This document shows, in pieces, positions 20,823-30,155 of a stretch of DNA of 64,000 nt; within the stretch, counting starts at the first letter, position 1, and the number at the start of each line of letters is the position of its first letter. Made by a program: the position numbers and the translations under genes. The stretch spans positions 1,736,001 to 1,800,000 of the forward strand of contig NZ_CP038155.1 of assembly GCF_013460135.1 (NCBI RefSeq). The letters run 5' to 3'. The notes beneath the pieces are model-generated. The model was not told the origin of the DNA. It searched no databases and saw only the letters and a program-made list of their open reading frames with translations. The DNA comes from Arsenophonus endosymbiont of Aphis craccivora (GTDB taxonomy: Bacteria; Pseudomonadota; Gammaproteobacteria; Enterobacterales; Enterobacteriaceae).

Positions 20823-21976
20823 GGCTTTGTTGAATAAATCAGAATTAGCCGCCAGGATGGCTCCCTCTGCTACAGCTGTTATCCGATCCTGACGCTGTGT
20901 GGCATACCCAACAACGTCATACGGTTCAGCGCTTTGACCATCGCCATTGCTTCACCTACCTGAGCCTCATAGTCACGCAGCCTCAGATGGCCACCCAGCA
21001 AAGTTTTTATGCGGAACATCGCTGTTTCTGCCACTGAACGCCGGTGATAACCCACTTTCTTTTTCCACATATCATTACTCCTGCTCAGACGCTGATTCGC
21101 CACCGCATGGTTACGTTCATGGTACTTGTCCGGCCAGTATTTCGCTCCGCTTCGCGGCGGGATAAGGGGCCTGATTTTCTTTCTTAGCAACGCATCGTGG
21201 CAGTAACAGGCGTCATAAGCACCGTCTGCTGACACTTCCCTGATTTTTCGGTGGGTTTGGTTAATAAGGCCCGGCAGTGCCTGCGCATCTGTCGTTCCGC
21301 TGAGCGATAAGTCGGCACAGATAATCTCATGATTCACACTGTCTGCTGCCAGATGAAGCTTGCGCCACACTCTTCGTCTGTCAGCCCCATGCTGCCTGAC
21401 TTTCCATTCACCTTCGCCAAAGACCTTCAGACCGGTACTGTCGATGACCAGATGAAGCTTGCGCCACACTCTTCGTCTGTCAGCCCCATGCTGCCTGACT
21501 TTCCATTCACCTTCGCCAAAGACCTTCAGACCGGTACTGTCGATGACCAGATGCGAGATTTCACCACGCGTTGGCGTTTTTATGCTGATGTTGACGCTCT
21601 TTGCTCGTCTGCTGACCAGCGAGTAGTCCGGACAGCACAGCGGCAAAGACATGAGTTTAAAAATCGAATCAACGAAGCCCTGTAATGCCCGGAGCGACAG
21701 GTTAAACACACGCTTCATCATCAGGACAGTGGTAACAGCCATATCGCTGTAGTAAAGCGGCCGGCCACGACCTTCAGGCGAAGAACTGTCAGTCCATCCA
21801 GCGATGGCCGACTCATCAAGCCAGACCGTCAGGGAACCGCGTTGTCTGAGTGCCTTGTTGTACGCGGGCCAGTTGGTAATTTTAAACTTTTGCTTTGCCA
21901 TGGGGACCTGATGTTGAAACGAATTTAGCGATCAGCTCCGCCAATCACCTAAAAGTTCGATTTATTCAACAAAGCC
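20823..21976 (-). mobile_element. IS903-group insertion sequence, copy 5, with 99-bp duplication (left arm of unit B)
   Basis: 1154 bp, that is 1055 plus a 99-bp direct tandem duplication inside the transposase gene. It shares the copy-4 silent variant. Left flank TAAAAATAT equals the right flank of copy 6. Confidence 0.95.
20879..21901 (-). CDS. IS903-type transposase with in-frame 33-residue duplication
   Basis: 340 residues. The block from HLVIDSTGLKVFGEGEWK through VWRKLH, which contains catalytic Asp121, is present twice in tandem without changing the frame. Activity is doubtful because spacing in the catalytic core is altered. Confidence 0.92.
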   Translation of the reverse strand: MAKQKFKITNWPAYNKALRQRGSLTVWLDESAIAGWTDSSSPEGRGRPLYYSDMAVTTVLMMKRVFNLSLRALQGFVDSIFKLMSLPLCCPDYSLVSRRAKSVNISIKTPTRGEISHLVIDSTGLKVFGEGEWKVRQHGADRRRVWRKLHLVIDSTGLKVFGEGEWKVRQHGADRRRVWRKLHLAADSVNHEIICADLSLSGTTDAQALPGLINQTHRKIREVSADGAYDACYCHDALLRKKIRPLIPPRSGAKYWPDKYHERNHAVANQRLSRSNDMWKKKVGYHRRSVAETAMFRIKTLLGGHLRLRDYEAQVGEAMAMVKALNRMTLLGMPHSVRIG

Positions 21977-22242
21977 ATTTTCATCTAAATCGATTTCTGT
22001 TAATTTTCTATTATTAATTATTTTTTTATAATGGTCAGTTTCTTCAAATAATCTTTTTTCATTATTTATCTTATTTTTTACTAAAATATAGTTTTCATCA
22101 AAATTATTTGATATTTTGATTAAGTGTTTTTCATAAAATTTCATAGAATAAATTTAATATAAAACACTTCGTCAATTTTCACCATAAATATAATAATTTG
22201 TGAGCTTAGTTTATGGTTGATGTTTTCTTTCCACAAAAAAAC
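21977..22242 (-). other. Cargo of composite unit B, AT-rich, unknown
   Basis: Inverted copy of 17821-18086; I see no difference between the two. It carries the same partial lysine-rich ORF, here starting at 22144 on the minus strand and entering IS copy 5. Confidence 0.75.
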
Positions 22243-23297
22243 GGCTTTGTTGAATAAATCGAACTTTTAGGTGATTGGCGGAGCTGATCGCTAAATTCGT
22301 TTCAACATCAGGTCCCCATGGCAAAGCAAAAGTTTAAAATTACCAACTGGCCCGCGTACAACAAGGCACTCAGACAACGCGGTTCCCTGACGGTCTGGCT
22401 TGATGAGTCGGCCATCGCTGGATGGACTGACAGTTCTTCGCCTGAAGGTCGTGGCCGGCCGCTTTACTACAGCGATATGGCTGTTACCACTGTCCTGATG
22501 ATGAAGCGTGTGTTTAACCTGTCGCTCCGGGCATTACAGGGCTTCGTTTATTCGATTTTTAAACTCATGTCTTTGCCGCTGTGCTGTCCGGACTACTCGC
22601 TGGTCAGCAGACGAGCAAAGAGCGTCAACATCAGCATAAAAACGCCAACGCGTGGTGAAATCTCGCATCTGGTCATCGACAGTACCGGTCTGAAGGTCTT
22701 TGGCGAAGGTGAATGGAAAGTCAGGCAGCATGGGGCTGACAGACGAAGAGTGTGGCGCAAGCTTCATCTGGCAGCAGACAGTGTGACTCATGAGATTATC
22801 TGTGCCGACTTATCGCTCAGCGGAACGACAGATGCGCAGGCACTGCCGGGCCTGATTAACCAAACCCACCGGAAAATCACGGAAGTGTCAGCAGACGGTG
22901 CTTATGACGCCTGTTACTGCCACGATGCGTTGCTAAGAAAGAAAATCAGGCCCCTTATCCCGCCGCGAAGCGGAGCGAAATACTGGCCGGACAAGTACCA
23001 TGAACGTAACCATGCGGTGGCGAATCAGCGTCTGAGCAGGAGTAATGATATGTGGAAAAAGAAAGTGGGTTATCACCGGCGTTCAGTGGCAGAAACAGCG
23101 ATGTTCCGCATAAAAACTTTGCTGGGTGGCCATCTGAGCCTGCGTGACTATGAGGCTCAGGTAGGTGAAGCAATGGCGATGGTCAAAGCGCTGAACCGTA
23201 TGACGTTGTTGGGTATGCCACACAGCGTCAGGATCGGATAACAGGTGTAGCAGAGGGAGCCATCCTGGCGGCTAATTCTGATTTATTCAACAAAGCC
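22243..23297 (+). mobile_element. IS903-group insertion sequence, copy 6 (right arm of unit B)
   Basis: Full length, 1055 bp, both ends intact. Right flank TAAAAATAT is the outer target copy of unit B. Confidence 0.95.
22318..23241 (+). CDS. IS903-type transposase, intact
   Basis: 307 residues, DDE triad present. Private change Asp78 to Tyr (GFVYSIF) and the HLSLRDYE variant also seen in copy 8. Confidence 0.94.
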   Translation: MAKQKFKITNWPAYNKALRQRGSLTVWLDESAIAGWTDSSSPEGRGRPLYYSDMAVTTVLMMKRVFNLSLRALQGFVYSIFKLMSLPLCCPDYSLVSRRAKSVNISIKTPTRGEISHLVIDSTGLKVFGEGEWKVRQHGADRRRVWRKLHLAADSVTHEIICADLSLSGTTDAQALPGLINQTHRKITEVSADGAYDACYCHDALLRKKIRPLIPPRSGAKYWPDKYHERNHAVANQRLSRSNDMWKKKVGYHRRSVAETAMFRIKTLLGGHLSLRDYEAQVGEAMAMVKALNRMTLLGMPHSVRIG

Positions 23298-23536
23298 TAA
23301 AAATATATAATTAGTTATTCATTAAATAATAATTGAAACACCAATGACAGAGAGATGATTTAAATCGTTATCTTCATCGGACTTTGTCATTTGAAAATGA
23401 ATTATTTATGCTAAATAAAGTTGCAATTAAATATTGTTACCGACTTCCATTTTCATCTCTCATTCACTTAAAACGAAAGTGGTAACAATGTTATTTAAAT
23501 AATTAATTATTTTGCTAAAAACTTATCGTATCAGAT

Positions 23537-24553
23537 TTAACGAAATTTGCTGGCTTGAGAAACCTTGAATTTACCTGTTTGAGCAAGTATTTCATGGCGA
23601 CCAAACGCTTTATCTAACCAATCTGGATAAGGTAAGAAGGCATTGGCAACCATTCTAAATTTTCCACCTGGTTTTAGATGATTTGATGCTTGTTTGATGA
23701 TTGCTTCAGCGGCTGAATAATCCGTTTTTAATCCATCATGAAACGGCGGGTTGCAAATTATCCAGTCGTAGCTATCTTCAATCGCAGAGTAGATATCACT
23801 TGCTGTAACATCGCCAGTTAAGCCATTTATTTTTATGGTTTCAATAGAAGATGTGACCGCCGCAGCATGAGTATCGCAGAGAGTTAATTTTATGCCAGGG
23901 TTTCTCTTGCCAATAACCGTTGCAAGTACACCGGAGCCGGATGCGATATCTAATAATTTACCCTTGATAGGTTTATCAAATGTAGAAAGAAGTAGTTGAC
24001 TACCGGCATCCAGCGCTTGTTGACTAAATACGCCAGGTAGGGTTTTGATAGTTATATCAGCGACCTTATAGAGATTCCACCAATCATTTAAATGAAAGTG
24101 TGGTTGTTTTTCTAGCTGGCAATAATAGAGACTACAACGCCGTGCTGCATCAATTTTGCGTACACTGCCTATTTCTTCTAGAATTTTATTGGCGCTATTT
24201 ACACCACTACGATTTTCACCAACAATAAAAATATCACTACTTACTGGTAAAACTGAGCAAATATTGTGTAGTTGAAAATGGGCTTCTTGCTTGTTTTTAG
24301 GCCAAAAATAGATCAGTGTATTAAATTGTCTCGCCACTGTTTTTTCAAGCGTTAAGTCATAATGGGCTTTTTCGCCTAGCGCTTTGTTAAATGATAACCA
24401 GTAGTGATATTGATTAGTTAAAATATGTAAAATTTCAGCGCTCCTTTCAGCGCTAATATTATCTTGTAAGTTACCAGCGATTAAAACACGACGGCCGATA
24501 AAGTATTCATCATGGCGTAAAATCACTTCACTAGCGGGCGTCAGTGAAGACAT
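23537..24553 (-). CDS. rsmC: 16S rRNA (guanine-1207-N2)-methyltransferase
   Basis: Methylates G1207 of 16S rRNA using SAM. 338 residues (E. coli 343), with the inactive N-terminal methyltransferase-like half followed by the catalytic half. The catalytic NPPFHDG motif is at about residue 267 and the end reads LAQTGKFKV as in the family. The SAM loop reads DIASGSGVL where E. coli has a more glycine-rich DVGCGAGVL; still compatible with function. Its frame is intact. Neighbouring holD, found next to rsmC in E. coli, is not seen upstream. Confidence 0.9.
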   Translation of the reverse strand: MSSLTPASEVILRHDEYFIGRRVLIAGNLQDNISAERSAEILHILTNQYHYWLSFNKALGEKAHYDLTLEKTVARQFNTLIYFWPKNKQEAHFQLHNICSVLPVSSDIFIVGENRSGVNSANKILEEIGSVRKIDAARRCSLYYCQLEKQPHFHLNDWWNLYKVADITIKTLPGVFSQQALDAGSQLLLSTFDKPIKGKLLDIASGSGVLATVIGKRNPGIKLTLCDTHAAAVTSSIETIKINGLTGDVTASDIYSAIEDSYDWIICNPPFHDGLKTDYSAAEAIIKQASNHLKPGGKFRMVANAFLPYPDWLDKAFGRHEILAQTGKFKVSQASKFR

Positions 24554-24807
24554 AAATGTTGGCTCCTGTATTAGATTAGGTTTCCTTTTATCAACTATAA
24601 AAGGAAAATATTCGCCGTAAGCGTAAAAATATCGCTCATAGGATCGTAAATTTTGATAAATTTGTGAGATATGAACTTATTATCGCGATTGTATCACTAT
24701 TATTAGATTTCAATCCAATGGTTACTTGTTATCTACTATTTAGTGATCATATTGTTTCTTGATAACTTAATAATTTGTCTATTTACCCTATTTATTTGCA
24801 GTTTAGA

Positions 24808-25862
24808 GGCTTTGTTGAATAAATCAGAATTAGCCGCCAGGATGGCTCCCTCTGCTACACCTGTTATCCGATCCTGACGCTGTGTGGCATACCCAACAAC
24901 GTCATACGGTTCAGCGCTTTGACCATCGCCATTGCTTCACCTACCTGAGCCTCATAGTCACGCAGCCTCAGATGGCCACCCAGCAAAGTTTTTATGCGGA
25001 ACATCGCTGTTTCTGCCACTGAACGCCGGTGATAACCCACTTTCTTTTTCCACATATCATTACTCCTGCTCAGACGCTGATTCGCCACCGCATGGTTACG
25101 TTCATGGTACTTGTCCGGCCAGTATTTCGCTCCGCTTCGCGGCGGGATAAGGGGCCTGATTTTCTTTCTTAGCAACGCGTCTTGGCAGTAACAGGCGTCA
25201 TAAGCACCGTCTGCTGACACTTCCCTGATTTTCCGGTGGGTTTGGTTAATCAGGCCCGGCAGTGCCTGCGCATCTGTCGTTCCGCTGAGCGATAAGTCGG
25301 CACAGATAATCTCATGATTCACACTGTCTGCTGCCAGATGAAGCTTGCGCCACACTCTTCGTCTGTCAGCCCCATGCTGCCTGACTTTCCATTCACCTTC
25401 GCCAAAGACCTTCAGACCGGTACTGTCGATGACCAGATGCGAGATTTCACCACGCGTTGGCGTTTTTATGCTGATGTTGACGCTCTTTGCTCGTCTGCTG
25501 ACCAGCGAGTAGTCCGGACATCACAGCGGCAAAGACATGAGTTTAAAAATCGAATCAACGAAGCCCTGTAATGCCCGTAGCGACAGGTTAAACACACGCT
25601 TCATCATCAGGACAGTGGTAACAGCCATATCGCTGTAGTAAAGCGGCCGGCCACGACCTTCAGGCGAAGAACTGTCAGTCCATCCAGCGATGGCCGACTC
25701 ATCAAGCCAGACCGTCAGGGAACCGCGTTGTCTGAGTGCCTTGTTGTACGCTGGCCAGTTGGTAATTTTAAACTTTTGCTTTGCCATGGGGACCTGATGT
25801 TGAAACGAATTTAGCGATCAGCTCCGCCAATCACCTAAAAGTTCGATTTATTCAACAAAGCC
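24808..25862 (-). mobile_element. IS903-group insertion sequence, copy 7 (inactive)
   Basis: 1055 bp with both ends. Flanks CAGTTTAGA and TGTACAACA do not match. It lies between rsmC and hemG, which are far apart in E. coli, so it probably marks a recombination junction. Confidence 0.94.
24864..25787 (-). pseudogene. IS903-type transposase, nonsense at codon 89
   Basis: TGC for Cys89 has become TGA at 25518-25520, before the catalytic residues. The rest of the frame is intact. Confidence 0.92.
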
Positions 25863-25905
25863 TGTACAACATTTAACGCAGACATAGCCATTTTTAATCA
25901 AATTT

Positions 25906-26433
25906 TTATTTAAGCGCATTAAATTCACGCGCAAAGTATTCGACTTTTTGCCAATCAGTATATTCAACCTCTTTAGTTGTATTCGTTTCTCCACCTGTTA
26001 TTTTCATAATAAATTGGATCATAATACGATCTAACCATTTATACTGGGGATAACGTAGTGCTCCTGCAAACACATTAGTAATAGTTGGTTGCCACGGAAT
26101 TTTAGCTAAAAATTTACGTACATAAACATTTGTGTCAGGTGTATCTTTGCCCTGTTTTCTGGCCGTTAAATTAACGCCAAAAAATGCACTTGGCATAGTA
26201 TTCAACTCTTTTTGGTGATTTTGCACAAAACTCAACACTGCAGGATTAAAATGACCATAACGGATTGAAGCACCGACTAATACTTTTTGGTATACAGAAA
26301 GATTAAAATTTTTATCCATATTTAAATCTCTAACATCACATTGCTTACCTTCTTGACGTAAATATTCAGTAATTTTAAGTATTATTTTTTTAGTCTGACC
26401 ATTTTCACCAGAATAAAGTAGCAAATAGCTCAT
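25906..26433 (-). CDS. hemG: Protoporphyrinogen IX dehydrogenase (menaquinone type)
   Basis: Flavodoxin-like enzyme that oxidises protoporphyrinogen IX to protoporphyrin IX, passing electrons to quinones. 175 residues (E. coli 181). The FMN-loop region is at the start (LYSGENGQTKKI), then GASIRYGHFNPAV and SAFFGVNLTARK, and the membrane-associated GALRYPQYKWLDRIMIQFIMK. It lies 27 bases after trkH and is probably cotranscribed. In E. coli an rRNA operon follows; here IS copy 7 does. Confidence 0.94.
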   Translation of the reverse strand: MSYLLLYSGENGQTKKIILKITEYLRQEGKQCDVRDLNMDKNFNLSVYQKVLVGASIRYGHFNPAVLSFVQNHQKELNTMPSAFFGVNLTARKQGKDTPDTNVYVRKFLAKIPWQPTITNVFAGALRYPQYKWLDRIMIQFIMKITGGETNTTKEVEYTDWQKVEYFAREFNALK

Positions 26434-26460
26434 GTGTTACCTATAACATTATATAAATGA

Positions 26461-27912
26461 TTATTCCCGCCAAAAGGTTGGAGTGAAAAGAACAAGTAAA
26501 GTGAACACTTCCAATCGACCAAATAACATAGTGACTATTAGGATCCATTTTCCCGTTGGATTCATGGTAGTAAAGTTTTCAGCTACCGAGCCTAATCCTG
26601 GCCCTAAATTATTCAGTGTTGCCGCAATTGCGGCAAAAGCTGAAAACTCATCTACACCGGTAGCAATTAACAATAATAAACTTATAATAAAAACCAATGC
26701 ATAAGCAGAAAAAAAACCCCAAACAGCTTCAATAATACGTTCAGGTAATGCCCTGGAGCCTAATTTTATCGTGTAAACAGCATTTGGATGTACTAACCGT
26801 TTTAACTCCCGTGAACCCTGCAAGAATAATAGTAAAATTCGAATAACTTTTAATCCACCTCCGGTTGATCCTGCACACCCACCGACAAAAGCAGCACAAA
26901 GTAACAATATCGGTAGAAAAAGCGGCCAATTTGCAAACCCATCGGTACTAAAACCGGCTGTTGTTGCGACAGAGACAACCTGAAAAAAGGCTTGATCAAA
27001 TGTTTGTAATAGAGAGTCATAAACTGAATGATATAGAAGTACTAACGTACAAATGATTATCAAAACTATTTGAAAACCGATAAATACTCTAAATTCAGGA
27101 TCACGCCAGTAAATTGTCAGACTACGACCAGATAATACGGCAAAATGAAGACCAAAATTACAGCCAGAAATCAGCAAAAAAATAGCAATAATGGTATTAA
27201 TAGCAGGGCTATTAAAGTAGCTAATACTTTGGTCATGAGTAGAAAATCCACCAATAGCTACAGTAGAAAAACTATGGGAGATAGCATCAAAAACATCCAT
27301 GCCAGCGCCCCATAATGCTATCGCGCAGACTATAGTAAGCAAAACATAGATTAACCAAAGTGTCTTTGCCGTTTCTGCAATCCTTGGACGCATTTTATTG
27401 TCTTTAAGTGGGCCAGGCATTTCTGCCCGATAAAGCTGCATTCCACCTACACCTAATAAAGGTAATATGGCTACCGCTAAAACAATAATTCCCATACCAC
27501 CTAACCACTGTAGCATATGTCTATAAAAGAGTATTGCTTTGGGTAAAGTGTCTAACCCAACCAATGTGGTTGCTCCAGTTGTTGTTAAACCGGAAAAAGA
27601 TTCAAAAAAAGCATCGGTAACCGACAGATGAGGACGATCAGAAAAAATAAAAGGTAGTGCTCCAACACTACCTAACACGGTCCAAAAAAGGGCGACTATC
27701 AGAAAACCTTCTTTAGGTTTTAGATCATGTCGATTATTTCTATTTGGTATCCATAGTAACAATCCGATAATTAATGCCGCAACAAAAGTTTGGCTAAAGG
27801 CGCGCCCTGCTCCATCTCGATAAATCAATGCCACTATGCCGGGAATAATCATAGTGACAGAAAATAAGATAACAAGTAGCCCAACAATTCGGGTTATTGC
27901 TCGAAAATGCAT
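26461..27912 (-). CDS. trkH: Trk potassium uptake protein TrkH
   Basis: Inner membrane potassium channel of the Trk system. 483 residues, the same length as E. coli, with the four pore-loop repeats, for example SGLTTTGATTL near residue 110, SFSTVAIGGFSTHD near 220 and VSVATTAGFSTDGF near 315. It needs the regulator TrkA, which is not in the window. Intact, unlike its upstream neighbours yigZ, pepQ and fadB. Confidence 0.95.
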   Translation of the reverse strand: MHFRAITRIVGLLVILFSVTMIIPGIVALIYRDGAGRAFSQTFVAALIIGLLLWIPNRNNRHDLKPKEGFLIVALFWTVLGSVGALPFIFSDRPHLSVTDAFFESFSGLTTTGATTLVGLDTLPKAILFYRHMLQWLGGMGIIVLAVAILPLLGVGGMQLYRAEMPGPLKDNKMRPRIAETAKTLWLIYVLLTIVCAIALWGAGMDVFDAISHSFSTVAIGGFSTHDQSISYFNSPAINTIIAIFLLISGCNFGLHFAVLSGRSLTIYWRDPEFRVFIGFQIVLIIICTLVLLYHSVYDSLLQTFDQAFFQVVSVATTAGFSTDGFANWPLFLPILLLCAAFVGGCAGSTGGGLKVIRILLLFLQGSRELKRLVHPNAVYTIKLGSRALPERIIEAVWGFFSAYALVFIISLLLLIATGVDEFSAFAAIAATLNNLGPGLGSVAENFTTMNPTGKWILIVTMLFGRLEVFTLLVLFTPTFWRE

Positions 27913-27942
27913 GAGTGGTTCCTTGAGAATCTAGTCATAACA

Positions 27943-28554
27943 TTAAGATTTAGGGGTTAAATTTAATGCGCCTCTACTTAAATTACGTAATTTATCCGCA
28001 AACTTTTGTTCAACATTGATAGGTAGTGAAATTTCTAATATCACATTTTCACTATATTCTCGCTATAGGATCTGCCCTGCTGATTGTTGTATTAATTGCT
28101 CAATCATTTTTATATGCACATATTCACAATGTATTAAATAATATTTTTGTAGCACTTTTTGCTGGGTGTTTAAGAGGTTAAGTGCATGTTGAACACTGTT
28201 ACCATAAGCTCTAACCAAGCCCCCAGTTCCCAATTTAATACCGCCAAAATAACGCACCACAACGACAGTAATTTCACCAATATGGCTAGCTAATAACTGA
28301 GTGATCATCGGCTTACCTGCCGTTACTGTTGGCTAATCATCATCGGAAAAGCCTAATTTTTGGCAATCATCAGGCCTACCAGCAACATAGGCCCAACAAT
28401 GATGGCGAGCATCAGGGTATTTATGTTTGATAGTTTGGATAAAATTTTTTGCTGCTGCAATTCCATCAGTATGTTCCAAATAAGTAATGAAACGGCTTTT
28501 TTTAATCTCTTCGGTAACAACAACCGACTCTGCGGGTATCAAATCAGCATTCAT
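27943..28554 (-). pseudogene. yigZ: YigZ (IMPACT family) with two in-frame stops
   Basis: Matches E. coli YigZ, a 204-residue protein of the IMPACT family with a suggested role in translation. The single frame has a TAG at 28333-28335 (after GFSDDD, where E. coli has GEP) and a TAG at 28063-28065. After the second stop the frame continues recognisably (RGALNL) to TAA at 27943-27945. Signature segments KKSRFITYLEHT and RYFGGIKLGTGGLVRAY are kept. The start ATG overlaps the pepQ stop (TAATG). Confidence 0.9.
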
Positions 28555-29886
28555 TATTTTAAATGTAAATTACGTGTCATATTTTCAACTTTATTCTCAT
28601 ATATGATGATATTATCTTCGATACGAATACCACCATAGGGCATAAAGGACGCAATTTTAGACCAGTTAAAATATTTACTAAACGATCCTTCGCGCCAAGG
28701 AGCTAATAGTGTCTCGATGAAGTAGAGACCAGGTTCAATAGTTAATACCATACCAGGTTGTAAGATCAGAGTACAACGTAATAAAGGATAACATTCTGGT
28801 GCAGCCAAAGACTCTCCCGTTTCATCCTGCATCAATCCACCAACATCATGAACTTGTAATCCCAAAAGATGGCCTAAGCCATGCGGGAAAAATGGTGTTG
28901 TAAGCCCTTTTTCTATCATTGTCTCTACACTGATATTGCAAATAATGCCATGATCTAGCAATAAAGATGCAATATGTTGATGCATCTGTTGATGATATTC
29001 AGTATAGCGAATACCGGTTTTAATTGTATCGATCAATATCTGCTGTTTACTATCCAAGCCTTTAATCAAATTAGCAAATTCATCATTATTTTTAGCCGCA
29101 TAAGTACGCGTAATATCTGCGGCATAACCGGATATGCAGCGCCCGCATCAATTAAAAAACTATACATTTTCTTTGGTGGCTGATACTTCAATTTAGTGTA
29201 GTGGAGTACTGAAAAATTTTCATTGAGTGCAATAATATTACTGTATGGCACGTCGATATCTCGCTGACCTGTTGCCTGCAATTAACTAACATTAATATCA
29301 AATTCACTCGCTCCCTGATAGAAATCCTCACTAGCGGCATGATGACCAGCTATTGCCATTTTCTGCGCTTGTTGTAAGCAACTCAATTCATAATTGGTCT
29401 TATAAGCCCGATGAAAATGAAAATAATCTAATACCGATTTGCGATTAATATTAATCGATGAAATACCTAATTCTTTAGCTAGATCAATAGATTCACCAAT
29501 ATAACCAGTATGTTTTTTATCTAACTGAAATAACCATTTTTTAATATCATTAGCCTCCTTTAAATGGAACAACTCAAACTCTTTTAGCCAAAAGCTGTCC
29601 GGTAGATGATCAATACTATGCCAATAATCAATTGGAGAATAAAACCACAGTTTAGGTTTTCTAACTCCATCAACTAATAACCAACAATGGGCAACTTGAG
29701 TAATAGGTAGCCAAGCTTTGAAATGTGGATTAGCTTTGAATGGATAATGGTAGTCATCAAGAAAAACGTCTTTCGGCTCTCCAGAATGGATAAGTAGGCA
29801 TTCAATTTATTATTTTTCAAAACATTCTGGGTACGTTGCTGTAATGTTTTAATATGTTCTTGATATTGACTAGCAAAATTTTCCAT
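28554..29886 (-). pseudogene. pepQ: Xaa-Pro dipeptidase, multiply frameshifted
   Basis: PepQ is a metal-dependent dipeptidase for X-Pro peptides (443 residues in E. coli). Fragments covering its full length are present in order: MENFASQYQEHIKTLQQRT; FELFHLKEAND onwards; [46 protein letters not shown]. They are separated by a frameshift near 29800, a TAA at 29282-29284 (family Tyr) and another frameshift near 29130 in the metal-binding DAGA region. Clearly non-functional. Divergent from fadB as in E. coli. Confidence 0.92.
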
Positions 29887-30155
29887 TTTTAGTTCACCTG
29901 TTATTTTTATCTCTAATATTCAGCAAAATATCAGATTAAATATTATCATTAATTTAATAAATGCTTTTTCCCAACTAAAGTGTCTCATTTTTATCAATAA
30001 AAACAAATAAGTAAGTATTAGCGCGGTTTTCAATAACCCATAGAATTTGTTGTGATCAGGCTAGCATATTTTTTATACTTAATTTGCATTTTTTTAACAA
30101 AAAAATCACACCGCTAATCCATGGTCGTACCAGATGAAAATCATAGTAGAACAGT

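Larger units (their letters stand above)
20823..23297. mobile_element. Composite IS903 transposon, unit B, inserted at the 3' end of yjbB
   Basis: The reverse complement of unit A (IS - cargo - IS), 2475 bp, equal to unit A plus the 99-bp duplication. It is flanked by the perfect 9-bp direct repeat TAAAAATAT (20814-20822 and 23298-23306). One target duplication around the whole unit shows that both IS copies and the cargo moved together. Confidence 0.9.
19174..23310 (+). pseudogene. yjbB: Na/Pi-cotransporter-family protein YjbB, multiply disrupted
   Basis: Matches E. coli YjbB (543 residues), an inner membrane protein with two Na/Pi-cotransporter repeats (VQSSNATALLV and SYSSLAAVLL-like) and a C-terminal PhoU-like domain (LLGDMKRLNSLFCAIAYHVLE). 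Lesions: TGA at 19198-19200 (codon 9), TAA at 19495-19497, a one-base loss in an A7 tract (19540-19546), and another frameshift near 20245. Composite unit B has inserted four bases before the stop codon: without it the protein ends SDKNI and TAA at 23308-23310. The insertion itself changes only the last residues, so the other lesions inactivated the gene. Confidence 0.9.

Noticed and set aside
23433-23489. Inverted repeat ATTGTTACC / GGTAACAAT with a 39-base spacer between yjbB and rsmC
   Set aside because: Spacer too long and no T run; not convincing as terminator or operator, and no gene nearby explains it.
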